64,000 bases of DNA, taken from Actinomycetes bacterium. GTDB lineage: Bacteria; Actinomycetota; Actinomycetes; Streptosporangiales; Streptosporangiaceae. The notes beneath the pieces were generated by a model. It saw only the letters and a list, made by a program, of their open reading frames with translations, did no database searches and was not told where the DNA came from. Positions 40,619 through 54,900 of the stretch are shown piece by piece (positions within the stretch are counted from its first letter, which is position 1; each line of letters opens with the position of its first letter). The stretch lies in NCBI GenBank assembly GCA_021793235.1, contig JAJYTD010000001.1:460756-524755 (forward strand). The letters run 5' to 3'. The position numbers and the translations under genes were made by a program.

Positions 40619-41113
40619 ATGGTGATGCTTCCCGAGGTCCCGTTCTCCGAACTGATCAACAGACCTAAGGCCACAACCGGAAAACTCGCACAGTCGCGGA
40701 CCCATGACCTGCGGCTGCGGCGGCGTGGCGACAACGACCTGATTCTGCGTGAAGAGCAGGCGGATCAGGAGCGGACCGAGATGGTGAACACGGCGGCCCG
40801 ATTCCTGGCCGAATTGATGGCGGAGGATGAGGAGACGCAGGCAGCGGCGCTGAGGGTGGCACCGAAGGTGTTCCCGTGGGTGCGCTTCCTTCCGGAAGAC
40901 AGTAGGGGCCGGTTCTTGGCGGAACTCGCCGATACACTGCGGGCCACGATCGACTTCGACGACCCCGCGCCGGCGGTGCACCAGCTCGTCACGGAGTGGC
41001 GGCATACGGCAGAGGTCTACGCTGATCCGGAACTGCTGGATATCCTCACGCGCGACCACGGTTCCGACGACGACTTCGGGCCGGTGCCTCCCCCGCCCGG
41101 GGCTGAGCTGTGA
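40619..41113 (+). CDS. Antitoxin-like protein (Phd-type N-terminus)
   Basis: A 164-residue protein. The N-terminus MVMLPEVPFSELINRPKATTGKLAQSRTHDLRLRRRGDNDLILR resembles prevent-host-death/Phd DNA-binding domains, and an acidic helical C-terminus (about 55-164) could bind a partner. Similar two-gene pairs are common in Streptomyces. The ATG has no RBS but is exactly placed for leaderless translation; ATG 40625 is an alternative. The stop overlaps the next gene by 4 nt (GTGA). The antitoxin role is inferred from the N-terminus and the pairing. Confidence 0.7.
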   Translation: MVMLPEVPFSELINRPKATTGKLAQSRTHDLRLRRRGDNDLILREEQADQERTEMVNTAARFLAELMAEDEETQAAALRVAPKVFPWVRFLPEDSRGRFLAELADTLRATIDFDDPAPAVHQLVTEWRHTAEVYADPELLDILTRDHGSDDDFGPVPPPPGAEL

Positions 41114-41466
41114 GCCCCAAACGAGGGGACCGTGTCGGTCCCCCCGGTTGGGGAACGGAGTGGGATGTCCGCTTTCTGAACGGGGAAGCGGCGAAGGGTT
41201 GGGAGGAGCTGTGTTGCCAGGCGCCCGGCAACACATTGCAGGCATGGCAGGTAATGCGCCACGATCCGCTCCCATCCGGCCGCAACCCGCGCCACCACCC
41301 CATGCACGATCACCTCGCGGAGGGAAAAGTGAAGGGGAGGACGTTACCGCGCTGGCAGATCGAGGTCACTGGAGCGGGGCGTATCTGGTACCTGGCCGAT
41401 GAGGACCGGCGCACCGTGTGGGTCGAATATGCGGGACCGGGGCACCCCAAGGCGACCGACCGCTGA
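41110..41466 (+). CDS. RelE/ParE-like toxin partner
   Basis: A 118-residue protein (GTG start overlapping the antitoxin stop). The sequence WDVRFLNGEAAKGWEELCCQAPGNTLQAWQVMRHDP, followed by HDHLAEGKVKGRTLPRWQIEVTGAGRIWYLADEDRRTVWVEYAGPGHPKATD, fits the compact alpha/beta shape of RelE/ParE-type toxins: a helix, a basic GRTLPRWQIE strand, then an R.WY strand. Catalytic residues of RelE itself cannot be mapped with confidence. Toxicity is unproven. Downstream is a large palindromic element. Confidence 0.65.
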   Translation: MSPKRGDRVGPPGWGTEWDVRFLNGEAAKGWEELCCQAPGNTLQAWQVMRHDPLPSGRNPRHHPMHDHLAEGKVKGRTLPRWQIEVTGAGRIWYLADEDRRTVWVEYAGPGHPKATDR

Positions 41467-41495
41467 CGCTTCTATGCCAAGCGGCGAGGGGCGGA

Positions 41496-41646
41496 GGTTG
41501 CGGCAATGGGGCGGAGCCGACTTGCCGCTGAGTAGACGGGTGCCCTTCCCCCGAAACCGCGGTGGCGGTCTGGTTTTCGGGGGGCCGGTGTGTGCGGCGG
41601 CAAGCCGGCGCTCCTCGCTGCGCTCGGGTGCCCCATTGCCGCAACC
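41496..41646. repeat. 151-bp nested palindromic element
   Basis: The outermost arms are a perfect 17-bp inverted repeat (41496-41512 / 41630-41646, GGTTGCGGCAATGGGGC). Inside lie CTTGCCGC / GCGGCAAG (41521-41528 / 41597-41604) and a CCCCCGAAACC / GGTTTTCGGGGG hairpin (41548-41558 / 41572-41583). The symmetrical layering suggests a MITE-like element or a large cruciform/terminator. I see no target-site duplication. Confidence 0.6.
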
Positions 41647-41752
41647 AAGAAGGCTGGCCCGGTGATAGCGCCCTAATCAGCGCTGATCCTCGGGGTGCTC
41701 GGCCTCTTCTCCTGCTCGCAGCTGTTCCCGGCGGGCTTTCCTGCTACCCGAG

Positions 41753-41783
41753 TTTGCATAACATTGCATTGCGATGCATGATA
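41753..41783. promoter_or_regulatory. ARG-box-like ArgR operator upstream of argC
   Basis: An AT-rich 31-bp stretch repeats TGCAT: TTGCATAACATTGCAT followed by TGCGATGCATGATA. It holds overlapping imperfect palindromes like the paired ARG boxes bound by ArgR hexamers in Streptomyces. It lies 36 nt before argC, and argR is the sixth gene of the same operon, so feedback by arginine is expected. Confidence 0.75.
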
Positions 41784-41803
41784 GTTCAGGTAGATGTCAG
41801 TGA

Positions 41804-42847
<1,044 letters not shown>

Positions 42848-42879
42848 CCGCCGCCCCTGAACCTGCGAGAGGTCACACC

Positions 42880-44031
42880 GTGAGTGTCACAGCACCCCGC
42901 GGTTTCCGAGCCGCCGGCGTGAGCGCCGGCCTCAAACCCAACGGTGACCGCGACGTCGCCGTCGTCATCAACGACGGCCCATCGCGGTCGGCCGCCGCCG
43001 TCTTCACCCGCAACCGGGTCAAGGCCGCCCCCGTGCTCTGGTCCCAACAGGTCGCCGCGGGCGGCCGCGTCCGCGCCGTCGTCATCAACGCCGGCAACGC
43101 CAACGCCTGCACCGGCGCCCCCGGCTTCCAAGACGCACACGCCACCGCCGAGCGCGTCGCCGCTGCCCTGGACGACTCCGCCGGCGAGATCGTGGTCTGC
43201 TCCACCGGTCTGATCGGGGAGCGGCTGCCGATGCCCCGGCTGCTCGCCGGGGCCGACACCGCGGTCGCCTCCGCTGCGCGCGACGGCGGGCTCGACGCGG
43301 CCGACGCCATCCGCACCACCGACACCGTCGCCAAGATCGCTTTCAAGCGGGGCACCGGCTACACCGTGGGCGGGATGGCCAAGGGCGCGGGCATGCTCGC
43401 CCCGTCCCTGGCCACCATGCTCTCGGTGGTCACCACTGATGCCGAGCTCACCGCCGACCAGTGCGACCGGCTGCTGCGTGCCGCCACCGCCCGCACCTTC
43501 GAACGCGTCGATGCCGACGGCTGCCTGTCCACCAACGACACCGTCGTGCTCATGGCCAGCGGCGCCTCCGGCACCACCCCTGCGGAGGCCGAGTTCGCCG
43601 CCCTGCTCACCGAGGTGTGCGACGACCTCGCCCGCCAGCTCGTCGCCGACGCCGAGGGCGCCTCGAAGTCCATCGAGATCGAGGTCGTCGGCGCCGCCGA
43701 TGAGGACGACGCGGTCGAGGTGGGCCGCGCCATCGCCCGCAACGACCTGTTCAAGTGCGCGATGTACGGCCAGGATCCGAACTGGGGCCGGGTTGTGGCT
43801 GCCGTGGGCACCACCGGGGCCGCGTTCGAACCCGATCAGCTCAATGTCGCCATCAACGGCGTATGGATCTGCCGCGGGGGTGCCGTCGGCGACGACCGAT
43901 CCAAGGTCGACCTCGCGCCGCGCGAGGTCACCGTTACCGTTGACCTGTCGGCCGGCAGCGCCGCCGCCACCGTCTTCACCACCGATCTGACCGTCGACTA
44001 CGTTCACGAGAATTCGGCCTACAGCACATGA
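42880..44031 (+). CDS. argJ: Glutamate N-acetyltransferase / bifunctional ArgJ
   Basis: A 383-residue ArgJ that recycles the acetyl group from N-acetylornithine to glutamate. It is made as a precursor that cleaves itself before the conserved Thr in [10 protein letters not shown] (T179), giving alpha and beta chains. [22 protein letters not shown] and the C-terminal [15 protein letters not shown] are typical. GTG 42880 has GAGAGG 7 nt upstream. Whether it can also use acetyl-CoA (bifunctional type) cannot be told from sequence; no argA is nearby. Confidence 0.96.
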   Translation: MSVTAPRGFRAAGVSAGLKPNGDRDVAVVINDGPSRSAAAVFTRNRVKAAPVLWSQQVAAGGRVRAVVINAGNANACTGAPGFQDAHATAERVAAALDDSAGEIVVCSTGLIGERLPMPRLLAGADTAVASAARDGGLDAADAIRTTDTVAKIAFKRGTGYTVGGMAKGAGMLAPSLATMLSVVTTDAELTADQCDRLLRAATARTFERVDADGCLSTNDTVVLMASGASGTTPAEAEFAALLTEVCDDLARQLVADAEGASKSIEIEVVGAADEDDAVEVGRAIARNDLFKCAMYGQDPNWGRVVAAVGTTGAAFEPDQLNVAINGVWICRGGAVGDDRSKVDLAPREVTVTVDLSAGSAAATVFTTDLTVDYVHENSAYST

Positions 44032-44947
44032 ACTCCCGGAAACAGGCCTTGGACAAGGCCAACACGCTGATCGAAGCCCTCCCGTGGTTGAGTCGCTTCC
44101 ACGGCAAGACCGTTGTGGTCAAGTACGGCGGCAACGCGATGTCCGACCCCGCCCTGCAGAGGCGGTTCGCAGAGAACATCGTCTTCCTGCGCTATGCCGG
44201 TCTGCGCCCCGTCGTGGTGCACGGCGGCGGCCCGCAGATCAACGCCCACCTGGACCGGCTCGGTGTGCAGAGTACTTTCACCGCTGGGCTGCGCGTCACC
44301 ACACCGGAGATCATGGACATCGCGCGCATGGTCCTCGTCGGCCAGGTCAACCGGGAGATCGTGAACCTGGTCAACGCCCACGGCCCGTTCGCGGTCGGGC
44401 TCTCCGGCGAAGACGCCCACCTTTTCACCGCCGAACGCAAGCCGGCCGTCGTTGACGGCGCTCCTGTCGATATCGGCCTGGTCGGCGAGGTCGTCGATGT
44501 GCAGGCGGGCGTGGTGCAGAGCCTGCTCGACGACGGGCGTATTCCCATCGTCTCCAGCATCGCCCGCTCCGACGAGGGGGTCTACAACGTCAACGCCGAT
44601 ACCGCCGCCGCCGCGCTCGCGGTCGATCTGGGCGCCGGCAAGCTGATGGTGCTGACCGATGTCGAAGGGCTCTACGCCGACTACCCCGACTGCGAGGAGC
44701 TGATCAGCCGGCTTACCGCAAGCGAACTCGAAGCGCTGCTGCCGGACCTGTCGTCGGGGATGGCACCGAAGATGGAGGCGTGCCTGCGCGCCGTCCGCGG
44801 CGGTGTCCCGCAGGCCCACGTCCTGGACGGACGCACCCCCGACTCCATGCTGCTGGAGGTCTTCACCAACGACGGGATCGGCACGATGGTCGTGGCCGAA
44901 GCCGACGAGCCCACCGAGCCTGTCGACATCTACGAGGGTGAAGAGGC

Positions 44948-44951
<4 letters not shown>
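44028..44951 (+). CDS. argB: Acetylglutamate kinase
   Basis: A 307-residue amino-acid kinase. The ATP/phosphate site is [12 protein letters not shown], the acetylglutamate site [11 protein letters not shown], and [33 protein letters not shown] is the nucleotide region. The N-terminal extension helix ([24 protein letters not shown]) is the type that forms arginine-inhibited hexamers, so feedback inhibition is likely. The start overlaps the argJ stop by 4 nt. Confidence 0.97.
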
Positions 44952-47684
<2,733 letters not shown>

Positions 47685-47754
47685 CCACGAGGACGGCCGA
47701 CCAAGGCGACCGCGGCAGAGCAACATCCATACCTGAAACCCAAGGAGAATTCGC

Positions 47755-48954
47755 ATGACCGAACGGGTCGTACTCGCATACTCGGGGGGACTCGACACCT
47801 CCGTCGCCATCGGCTGGATCGCCGAGGAGACCGGTGCCGAGGTCGTGGCCGTGGCCATCGACTGCGGTCAGGGCGGCGAGGACCTCGACGTCGTCCGGCA
47901 GCGGGCGCTCGACTGCGGAGCCGTCGAGGCCGTCGTGGCCGATGCCAAGGACGAGTTCGCGAACGAATACTGTGTCCCGGCCCTGCAGGCCAACGCCCTT
48001 TACATGGACCGCTATCCGCTGGTGTCGGCGCTATCGCGGCCGCTGATCGTCAAGCACCTGGCCGACGCCGCCCGTTACCACGGCGCCACCATGGTCGCCC
48101 ATGGCTGCACCGGCAAGGGCAACGACCAGGTTCGGTTCGAAGCCGGTCTGGCCGCGCTGTTCCCCGAGCTGAAAGTGCTCGCTCCGGTCCGGGACTCCGG
48201 AATGACCCGGGACAAGGCCATCGCCTTCGCCGAGGAGAAGGGCCTGCCGATCGACGTTTCAAAGAAGTCGCCGTACTCCATCGACCAGAACCTTTTCGGC
48301 CGCGCGGTGGAGACCGGTTTCCTGGAGGACATCTGGAACGGGCCGATCGAGGACGTGTACTCCTACACCGACAACCCGGCAGAGTCCCGTGAGGCCGACG
48401 AACTGGTCGTCACCTTCACCGCCGGTGTGCCCACCGCCATTGACGGAAAGGAGCTCAGCCCGCTGCGGATCATCGAGGAGATGAACCGCCGGGCCGGTGC
48501 GCAGGGGGTCGGCCGGATCGATATGGTCGAGGACCGACTGGTGGGTATCAAGAGCCGCGAGGTCTATGAGGCCCCCGGTGCGATCGCGCTGATCACCGCG
48601 CACCAGGAACTGGAGAACGTCACCGTCGAGCGGGAGCTCGCCCGCTTCAAGCGGGGTGTGGACCAGCGCTGGGGTGAGCTCGTCTACGACGGCCTGTGGT
48701 TCTCTCCGCTGAAGAACGCCCTCGACAGCTTCATCACCGAGGCGAACAAGCACGTCACCGGCGATGTCCGGATGATGCTGCACGGCGGACGCGCTGTGGT
48801 CACCGGTCGGCGCAGCGAGGCCTCGCTCTACGACTACGAGCTCGCCACCTATGACACCGGTGACGCCTACGACCAGACCCTGGCCCGGGGCTTCATCGAC
48901 ATCTGGAGCATGCCGGCCAAGATCTCCAGCCTGCGCGACCAGAAGCTCTCCTGA
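47755..48954 (+). CDS. argG: Argininosuccinate synthase
   Basis: A 399-residue ArgG. The N-type ATP pyrophosphatase loop is [15 protein letters not shown], followed by the citrulline and aspartate sites ([14 protein letters not shown]) and [18 protein letters not shown]. It ligates citrulline and aspartate. AAGGAG lies 8-9 nt before the ATG. The 70-nt gap after argR shows no clear second ARG box. Confidence 0.97.
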   Translation: MTERVVLAYSGGLDTSVAIGWIAEETGAEVVAVAIDCGQGGEDLDVVRQRALDCGAVEAVVADAKDEFANEYCVPALQANALYMDRYPLVSALSRPLIVKHLADAARYHGATMVAHGCTGKGNDQVRFEAGLAALFPELKVLAPVRDSGMTRDKAIAFAEEKGLPIDVSKKSPYSIDQNLFGRAVETGFLEDIWNGPIEDVYSYTDNPAESREADELVVTFTAGVPTAIDGKELSPLRIIEEMNRRAGAQGVGRIDMVEDRLVGIKSREVYEAPGAIALITAHQELENVTVERELARFKRGVDQRWGELVYDGLWFSPLKNALDSFITEANKHVTGDVRMMLHGGRAVVTGRRSEASLYDYELATYDTGDAYDQTLARGFIDIWSMPAKISSLRDQKLS

Positions 48955-49014
48955 GTCGGGCAGGCAGCCCCGACAGATCCACCAGATCCACCAGGTTTCG
49001 ACTCTGACAGGTAA

Positions 49015-50454
<1,440 letters not shown>

Positions 50455-50482
50455 GGGGCGGCTGCGGTTCCCGGCCGCGCCG

Positions 50483-50513
50483 AACCGGTGCGGGTCACTG
50501 ACCCGCACCGGTT
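50483..50513 (+). terminator. Hairpin terminator of the arg operon
   Basis: A perfect 15-bp dyad, AACCGGTGCGGGTCA / TGACCCGCACCGGTT, with one central base, 28 nt after argH. Confidence 0.85.
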
Positions 50514-50802
50514 TCGTGCGTCCGGGCGGATTCCTCCGACGCTCTCCGCCTCGCCTCATTCACCGGGGACTTCGGTGAAATGTGCTTCGCGGCACCGACC
50601 GATGCTGTAGCGTTCAGGACCCGTAGGCACTTTGAGTGTTCTTTTCTGTTCGAAGAGTGAGGAAAAGTGCTCATGTGTGCAAGGGGATGCGGGCCGCACA
50701 TGCATACCTGAGAGGGCGGCGGCGTTCTCCCCGCGCCCGGGGTCACTCCTTGGCTGACCGGGCGGCACCCGAATCCGAATCCGTGTCCGTGGGAGGAGCC
50801 CG
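50514..50802. promoter_or_regulatory. Upstream region of the first conservon
   Basis: About 290 nt without a gene. It holds a perfect TTCACCG / CGGTGAA inverted repeat (50559-50565, 50573-50579), a TAGCGT hexamer (50608-50613) with no clear -35, and an imperfect CTTTTC / GAAAAG hairpin at about 50640-50670. Confidence 0.4.
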
Positions 50803-53271
50803 ATGGGCCAGCCGGGCAGCGCCGAGCGCAGCATCAAAGCCCAGCTCAACAGGATCGTGCTGATCCCCAGCGTCACGTTCCTGGTGCTGTTCGCAGTACT
50901 GAGCACAGCGACCCTCGTGCAAGCCGTGTCGTTGCGGGGGGCGACAGGGGACGGCCGGAGCGGCCTCCACCTCTACCACTCCATCGTGGAACTGCAGAAG
51001 GAACGCAGACTGGCCGTCGAGTACCTTCGTTCTCCCAGTGAGGAGGCGCTGCAGACGCTGCGTGAACAGGGGGCCGTCGCCGACAATGCGGTACGCGAGA
51101 TCGGTGAGCACGATGATGGGCTCCGCGGGCTGGGTGCAGCCGAGGAGGCTGAACCCGCGGCCGACTTCCTCGCCGAGACCGGCCGCCGCGGCGACGTGCG
51201 CGCCGCCATCATGGCCGGAGAGGTCAGTGCCGGTGAAGCGATGACCGAGTACACCGCAATCGTCGACCAGGGAATTCGGCTCTACGATGCCATGGTGCGC
51301 CGCCTGGACGACAGCCAGGCCACGGCGATCGGCTTCGATGTCGTCGGCCTTATGCGGGCCCAGAACCTCTTCACCCAGAGCGACGCGCTGCTGAGCGGAG
51401 CCATCGCAGAGGGCAAGATCACGGCCGAGGAGCAGATCCGCTTCGCAGCCCTTGTCGCCGACCTTCGCCACCGGCTGCAGACCACCGGTCCGCAGCTCCG
51501 CGGCGAGGCCGCCGACGCCTACACCGATCTGGTCGACGGCAAGGCCTGGAAGGGGATGAACGAGTGGGCCGATGCGGTCGTCGAACAGGGCGACTCCGCG
51601 GAGGCGGCGGCCCGGCAGCCTCCCGAGGGGATCGGCGGCTGGCGTGCGGACGCCGATGAGGTCGACGCAGACCTCACCGCGCTCATCGGAGCTCAAGCCG
51701 AAGCGGTTATCACCGCGACCGACAATGCGAGCAGTTGGATGTTCACCCTCGCCTTGGGCGGCGGGATCATGACGATGTTCGCCGGAACCCTCGCCTATGG
51801 CATCGCCTCGAAATCGGCCGCGCGGCTGACCGCGCGGCTGGCACGGCTGCGAGCGGACACGCTCAGCCAGGCTCGTGAGGAGCTGCCCAGGATCGTGCGC
51901 CTGCTGGCCAACGGAGACGCCATCGATCCCGGCACCGCACTGAAGCGGCTCGATCATGGCGGTGATGAAATCGGCCAGGTTGCCGACGCGTTCAACATCG
52001 CTCAGCGCACGGCTGTGAGCGCCGCGGTGAAACAGGCGGACCTGCGTGCCGGAGCCAACCGGGTCTTCCTCGCGATCGCCCACCGCAACCAGTCCCTGGT
52101 GCAGCGCCAGCTTCAGATGCTGGACCGGATCGAACGCGAGGAAGAGGACCCGGATCTGATCGAGGACCTCTTCCACATCGACCACCTGGCCACCCGTGGT
52201 CGGCGGAACGCGGAGAACCTGATCATTCTGGGGGGCGGGCAGCCCGGACGGCGGTGGCGCAGCCCGATCCCGCTCGTGGACATCCTGCGCGGGGCCGTCT
52301 CGGAGACCGAGGAGTACACGCGGGTGAAACTGCGGGGAGTACCCGAACTCGCGCTTTCGGGCGCGGTGATCGCAGACGTCATTCACCTGATGGCCGAGCT
52401 TGTTGAAAACGCCACGGCCTTCTCCCCGCCGCACACGATGGTCTACATCCACAGCGAAACCGTGCCCAAAGGCGTCGTCGTGGAGGTCGAAGACCGCGGC
52501 CTGGGGATGAGCGAGGAGGCCTTCGCGGAGGCCAACGGAACACTCGCGGAGGCACCCGAGTTCGATGTGATGGCGCTGAACCAGGACTTCCGGCTCGGGC
52601 TGTTCGTCGTGGCGCGGTTGGCGGATAAGCACGGCATCCGGGTGGAGCTCCGCCCGTCGCCGTACGGCGGAACGCGGGCGATCGTACTCATCCCGGCCGC
52701 GCTGATCTCATCGGGCGATACAGCGGTCCGTGTTCCCGCAGAGGAAACGGGACCGTTGCGCCGCGGTGAAGGCGACCTGCCCGCCACCGAAAGCGTGACC
52801 GGGAACGTTCCCCATGGAGACGATGAGGATCAGCAGAGTCGCGAGTCCGACTCCGGTGCCCTGCCGATCCGCAGGGGCCGTCCCAAAGAATCTCCGAAGA
52901 GCGCCGGGACGGAGGTGCCCGGTGTGCAGAGCGGTGGCTCCGACCCTGCGGGAGCAACGGGGGAGCACGAGAACGGGGGCCCGGAACGTCCCGCTCTGCC
53001 TCGTCGGCGCAGGCAATCCAGTCTTGCTCCGCAGCTGCGGACAAAGGCGCGGTCCGCTGATCGTGCGGGTACGGGACCGGAGGCCCGCCGCTCCCCTGAG
53101 AACGCCCGTCAGATGATAAGTGCCTTCCAGGCCGGGACCCGACGTGGGCGCGCCGGCGACCCCGATGCCGTGGGCGATGGCGGATGCGGGGAACCGCGGC
53201 CGCAGGAGGCGGGAACACGCGAGGGGAACGCCGTCCATCCGGTCGGTGGGCACACGGGAGAAAGCGAGTAA
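50803..53271 (+). CDS. Conservon sensor kinase-like protein CvnA (complete conservon)
   Basis: An 822-residue membrane protein of the CvnA type. It has TM1 (~17-44), an external nitrate/nitrite-sensor-like (NIT) helical domain (~50-305), TM2 (~311-334) and a HAMP-like linker. Then comes a divergent dimerisation region (DAFNIAQRTAVSAAVKQADLRAGANRVFLAIAHRNQSLVQRQL), a HATPase domain (LMAELVENATAFSPP, DRGLGM, GLFVVARLADKHG) and a ~190-residue charged disordered tail. No standard H-box is present, as is usual for CvnA proteins. RBS GGGAGGAG. It heads cvnA-B-C-D, which in Streptomyces assembles at the membrane as a GPCR/G-protein-like complex. Confidence 0.9.
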   Translation: MGQPGSAERSIKAQLNRIVLIPSVTFLVLFAVLSTATLVQAVSLRGATGDGRSGLHLYHSIVELQKERRLAVEYLRSPSEEALQTLREQGAVADNAVREIGEHDDGLRGLGAAEEAEPAADFLAETGRRGDVRAAIMAGEVSAGEAMTEYTAIVDQGIRLYDAMVRRLDDSQATAIGFDVVGLMRAQNLFTQSDALLSGAIAEGKITAEEQIRFAALVADLRHRLQTTGPQLRGEAADAYTDLVDGKAWKGMNEWADAVVEQGDSAEAAARQPPEGIGGWRADADEVDADLTALIGAQAEAVITATDNASSWMFTLALGGGIMTMFAGTLAYGIASKSAARLTARLARLRADTLSQAREELPRIVRLLANGDAIDPGTALKRLDHGGDEIGQVADAFNIAQRTAVSAAVKQADLRAGANRVFLAIAHRNQSLVQRQLQMLDRIEREEEDPDLIEDLFHIDHLATRGRRNAENLIILGGGQPGRRWRSPIPLVDILRGAVSETEEYTRVKLRGVPELALSGAVIADVIHLMAELVENATAFSPPHTMVYIHSETVPKGVVVEVEDRGLGMSEEAFAEANGTLAEAPEFDVMALNQDFRLGLFVVARLADKHGIRVELRPSPYGGTRAIVLIPAALISSGDTAVRVPAEETGPLRRGEGDLPATESVTGNVPHGDDEDQQSRESDSGALPIRRGRPKESPKSAGTEVPGVQSGGSDPAGATGEHENGGPERPALPRRRRQSSLAPQLRTKARSADRAGTGPEARRSPENARQMISAFQAGTRRGRAGDPDAVGDGGCGEPRPQEAGTREGNAVHPVGGHTGESE

Positions 53272-53703
53272 ATGGTGCAAAAGAGCGATGCTGTAAGCGA
53301 CCTGAACTGGCTTCTCGATGACCTGGTCGACCGTGTCGTCGGGACAGAGCATGCCATTGTGCTCTCTGCTGATGGACTCCTCATCGGCCGCTCGCGCGGA
53401 CTGTCCGCCGAGGACGGGGAGCACCTCTCCGCGGTGGCTTCGGCCTTCCAGAGCCTTGCGCGTGGTACGGGGCGGCAGTTCGGCGGCGGCGCGGTGCGCC
53501 AGACGGTCGTGGAGATGGAATACGCGTACCTGTTCGTCACGGCCGCGGGAACGGGCGCCTGCCTGGCCGTTCTTGCCACTGAGGACGCCGACGTCGGCCT
53601 GGTCGCCTACGAAATGAACATGCGGATCAGGCGCGTGGGTCAGTTCCTCACCTCCGCGCCGCGCGTTCCCGCGTCCATGGTGGCCGGAGGGCCGCGATCA
53701 TGA
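53272..53703 (+). CDS. Roadblock/LC7 protein CvnB
   Basis: A 143-residue Roadblock/LC7-fold protein (LNWLLDDLVDRVVGTEHAIVLSADGLLIGRSRGLSAEDGEHLSAVASAFQSLARG), the usual second gene of a conservon. Such proteins act as regulators or GAP-like partners of small GTPases. The ATG begins at the base after the cvnA stop (TAAATG), with GGGAG further upstream. The stop overlaps the next start (ATGA). Its partner is presumably CvnD, encoded two genes downstream. Confidence 0.9.
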   Translation: MVQKSDAVSDLNWLLDDLVDRVVGTEHAIVLSADGLLIGRSRGLSAEDGEHLSAVASAFQSLARGTGRQFGGGAVRQTVVEMEYAYLFVTAAGTGACLAVLATEDADVGLVAYEMNMRIRRVGQFLTSAPRVPASMVAGGPRS

Positions 53704-54200
53704 GGCATGGCGGCCATCGGCGAGGGGCGGCGCATCGCGCCGTCTACGCTCGCGGACAGCCGTGGGAGCGCGGCGACGCGGCACAGAACACCCGGCACCG
53801 GCGCCGGGGACAGGCTGTGAAGGAAGGGGGGCATCCGGGCGGCACCATGAACCCGGGCGTCCCCACGGGTCCCCTGGTGCGCCCGTACACCATGACGGGC
53901 GGGCGCACCCGCACTTCCGCGACCGGACTCGACATGGCCAGCATCGTCGTGTCGACGCGGGAGTATGTCGATGGGGACTCCCTGGAGCCCGAGCACGCCG
54001 CCATCCTGCAGTTGTGCGACACCCCGATCTCTGTCGCCGAGCTCTCCGGTCGGCTCGACATCCCGATCACCGTGGCCAAGGTGCTCATCGGCGATCTCAC
54101 CGCCAAGGGGGACCTGCTCGCCCAAGCGCCGCTGACCACGACCGATATTCCCGAGATGAACTTACTTCAGGCGGTACTTGATGGCATCCGCAGGTTATGA
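53700..54200 (+). CDS. DUF742 protein CvnC
   Basis: A DUF742 protein of up to 166 residues. The conserved part begins at LVRPYTMTGGRTRTS and continues with a winged-helix-like region (LEPEHAAILQLCDTPISVAELSGRLDIPITVAKVLIGDLTAKGDLLA). The first ~55 residues are basic and low in complexity. ATG 53700 overlaps the cvnB stop by 4 nt and was kept for that reason, but ATG 53847 would give a more typical length. The gene overlaps cvnD by 20 nt. Confidence 0.85.
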   Translation: MRHGGHRRGAAHRAVYARGQPWERGDAAQNTRHRRRGQAVKEGGHPGGTMNPGVPTGPLVRPYTMTGGRTRTSATGLDMASIVVSTREYVDGDSLEPEHAAILQLCDTPISVAELSGRLDIPITVAKVLIGDLTAKGDLLAQAPLTTTDIPEMNLLQAVLDGIRRL

Positions 54201-54783
54201 CAACGGCACCGGCCCTGGCGCGAACATCCCCGTGGCGGTGAAGATCCTCGTCGCCGGAGGTTTCGGCGTGGGAAAGACGACGCTGGTGAGAGCGGTCAGC
54301 GAGATCGCCCCCCTGCACACAGAAGAGGTCATGACCGAGGCCAGCATGGGCGTTGACGACCTCGGCGGAGTGGAGGACAAGGCGACCACGACCGTGGCCT
54401 TGGATTTCGGCCGCATCACTGTGAACAAGGAGGTGGTCCTGTACCTGTTCGGCACCCCCGGGCAGGGCCGGTTCTGGTTCATGTGGGACGAGTTGGCCGA
54501 AGGTGCGCTTGGCGCGGTGGTGCTGGCCGACACCCGCCGTCTCGACACCTGTTTTCCGGCCGTGGACTTCTTCGAGCATCGGGGGATTCCGTTCACGGTG
54601 GCGGTGAACCGGTTCGACGGCTCCTGCGCCTACACGACCGAGGAGGTGCGCGCGGCCGTCGACATCAGCACGGACGTGCCCGTCATCATGGCCGACGCCA
54701 GGGAGAGAGAATCCGGAAAGGACGTCTTGCTCGCCCTCATCGGACACGTCCTACGTCGCCGGAGTCCGGTCTTGTCCGGCTGA
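54181..54783 (+). CDS. Conservon GTPase-like protein CvnD
   Basis: A ~200-residue Ras-like P-loop protein. G1 is GGFGVGKTT (K32), G3 appears as FGTPGQGRFWFMWDE, with Gln next to the DxxG position, and G4 is NRFD in place of NKxD. This fits the MglA/CvnD family of actinobacterial small GTPases. It completes the conservon, and CvnB (Roadblock) is the likely regulator. Two adjacent starts (TTG 54178, ATG 54181) overlap the end of cvnC. Confidence 0.9.
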   Translation: MASAGYDNGTGPGANIPVAVKILVAGGFGVGKTTLVRAVSEIAPLHTEEVMTEASMGVDDLGGVEDKATTTVALDFGRITVNKEVVLYLFGTPGQGRFWFMWDELAEGALGAVVLADTRRLDTCFPAVDFFEHRGIPFTVAVNRFDGSCAYTTEEVRAAVDISTDVPVIMADARERESGKDVLLALIGHVLRRRSPVLSG

Positions 54784-54887
54784 ACGCTACGATGTCTCCG
54801 CAGGCACCATGGACCCCCGCAGTCGAACCCGGCCGCTTGTTTCAGGATCGGAATCGAACTGAGGGAAAGATCACCACTCCGAGTCGT

Positions 54888-54900
54888 TAGCATTTTGCGA
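54888..54900 (+). promoter_or_regulatory. Probable leaderless promoter for the CbiX-like gene
   Basis: TAGCAT (54888-54893) is followed by exactly 7 nt and then GTG 54901. An overlapping GGAAA-N16-CGTT (54864-54888) also resembles an ECF-sigma promoter. Confidence 0.4.

Noticed and set aside
54178..54200. Frameshift between cvnC and cvnD
   Set aside because: The 20-nt overlap is compatible with ordinary conservon gene overlaps and both proteins are complete.
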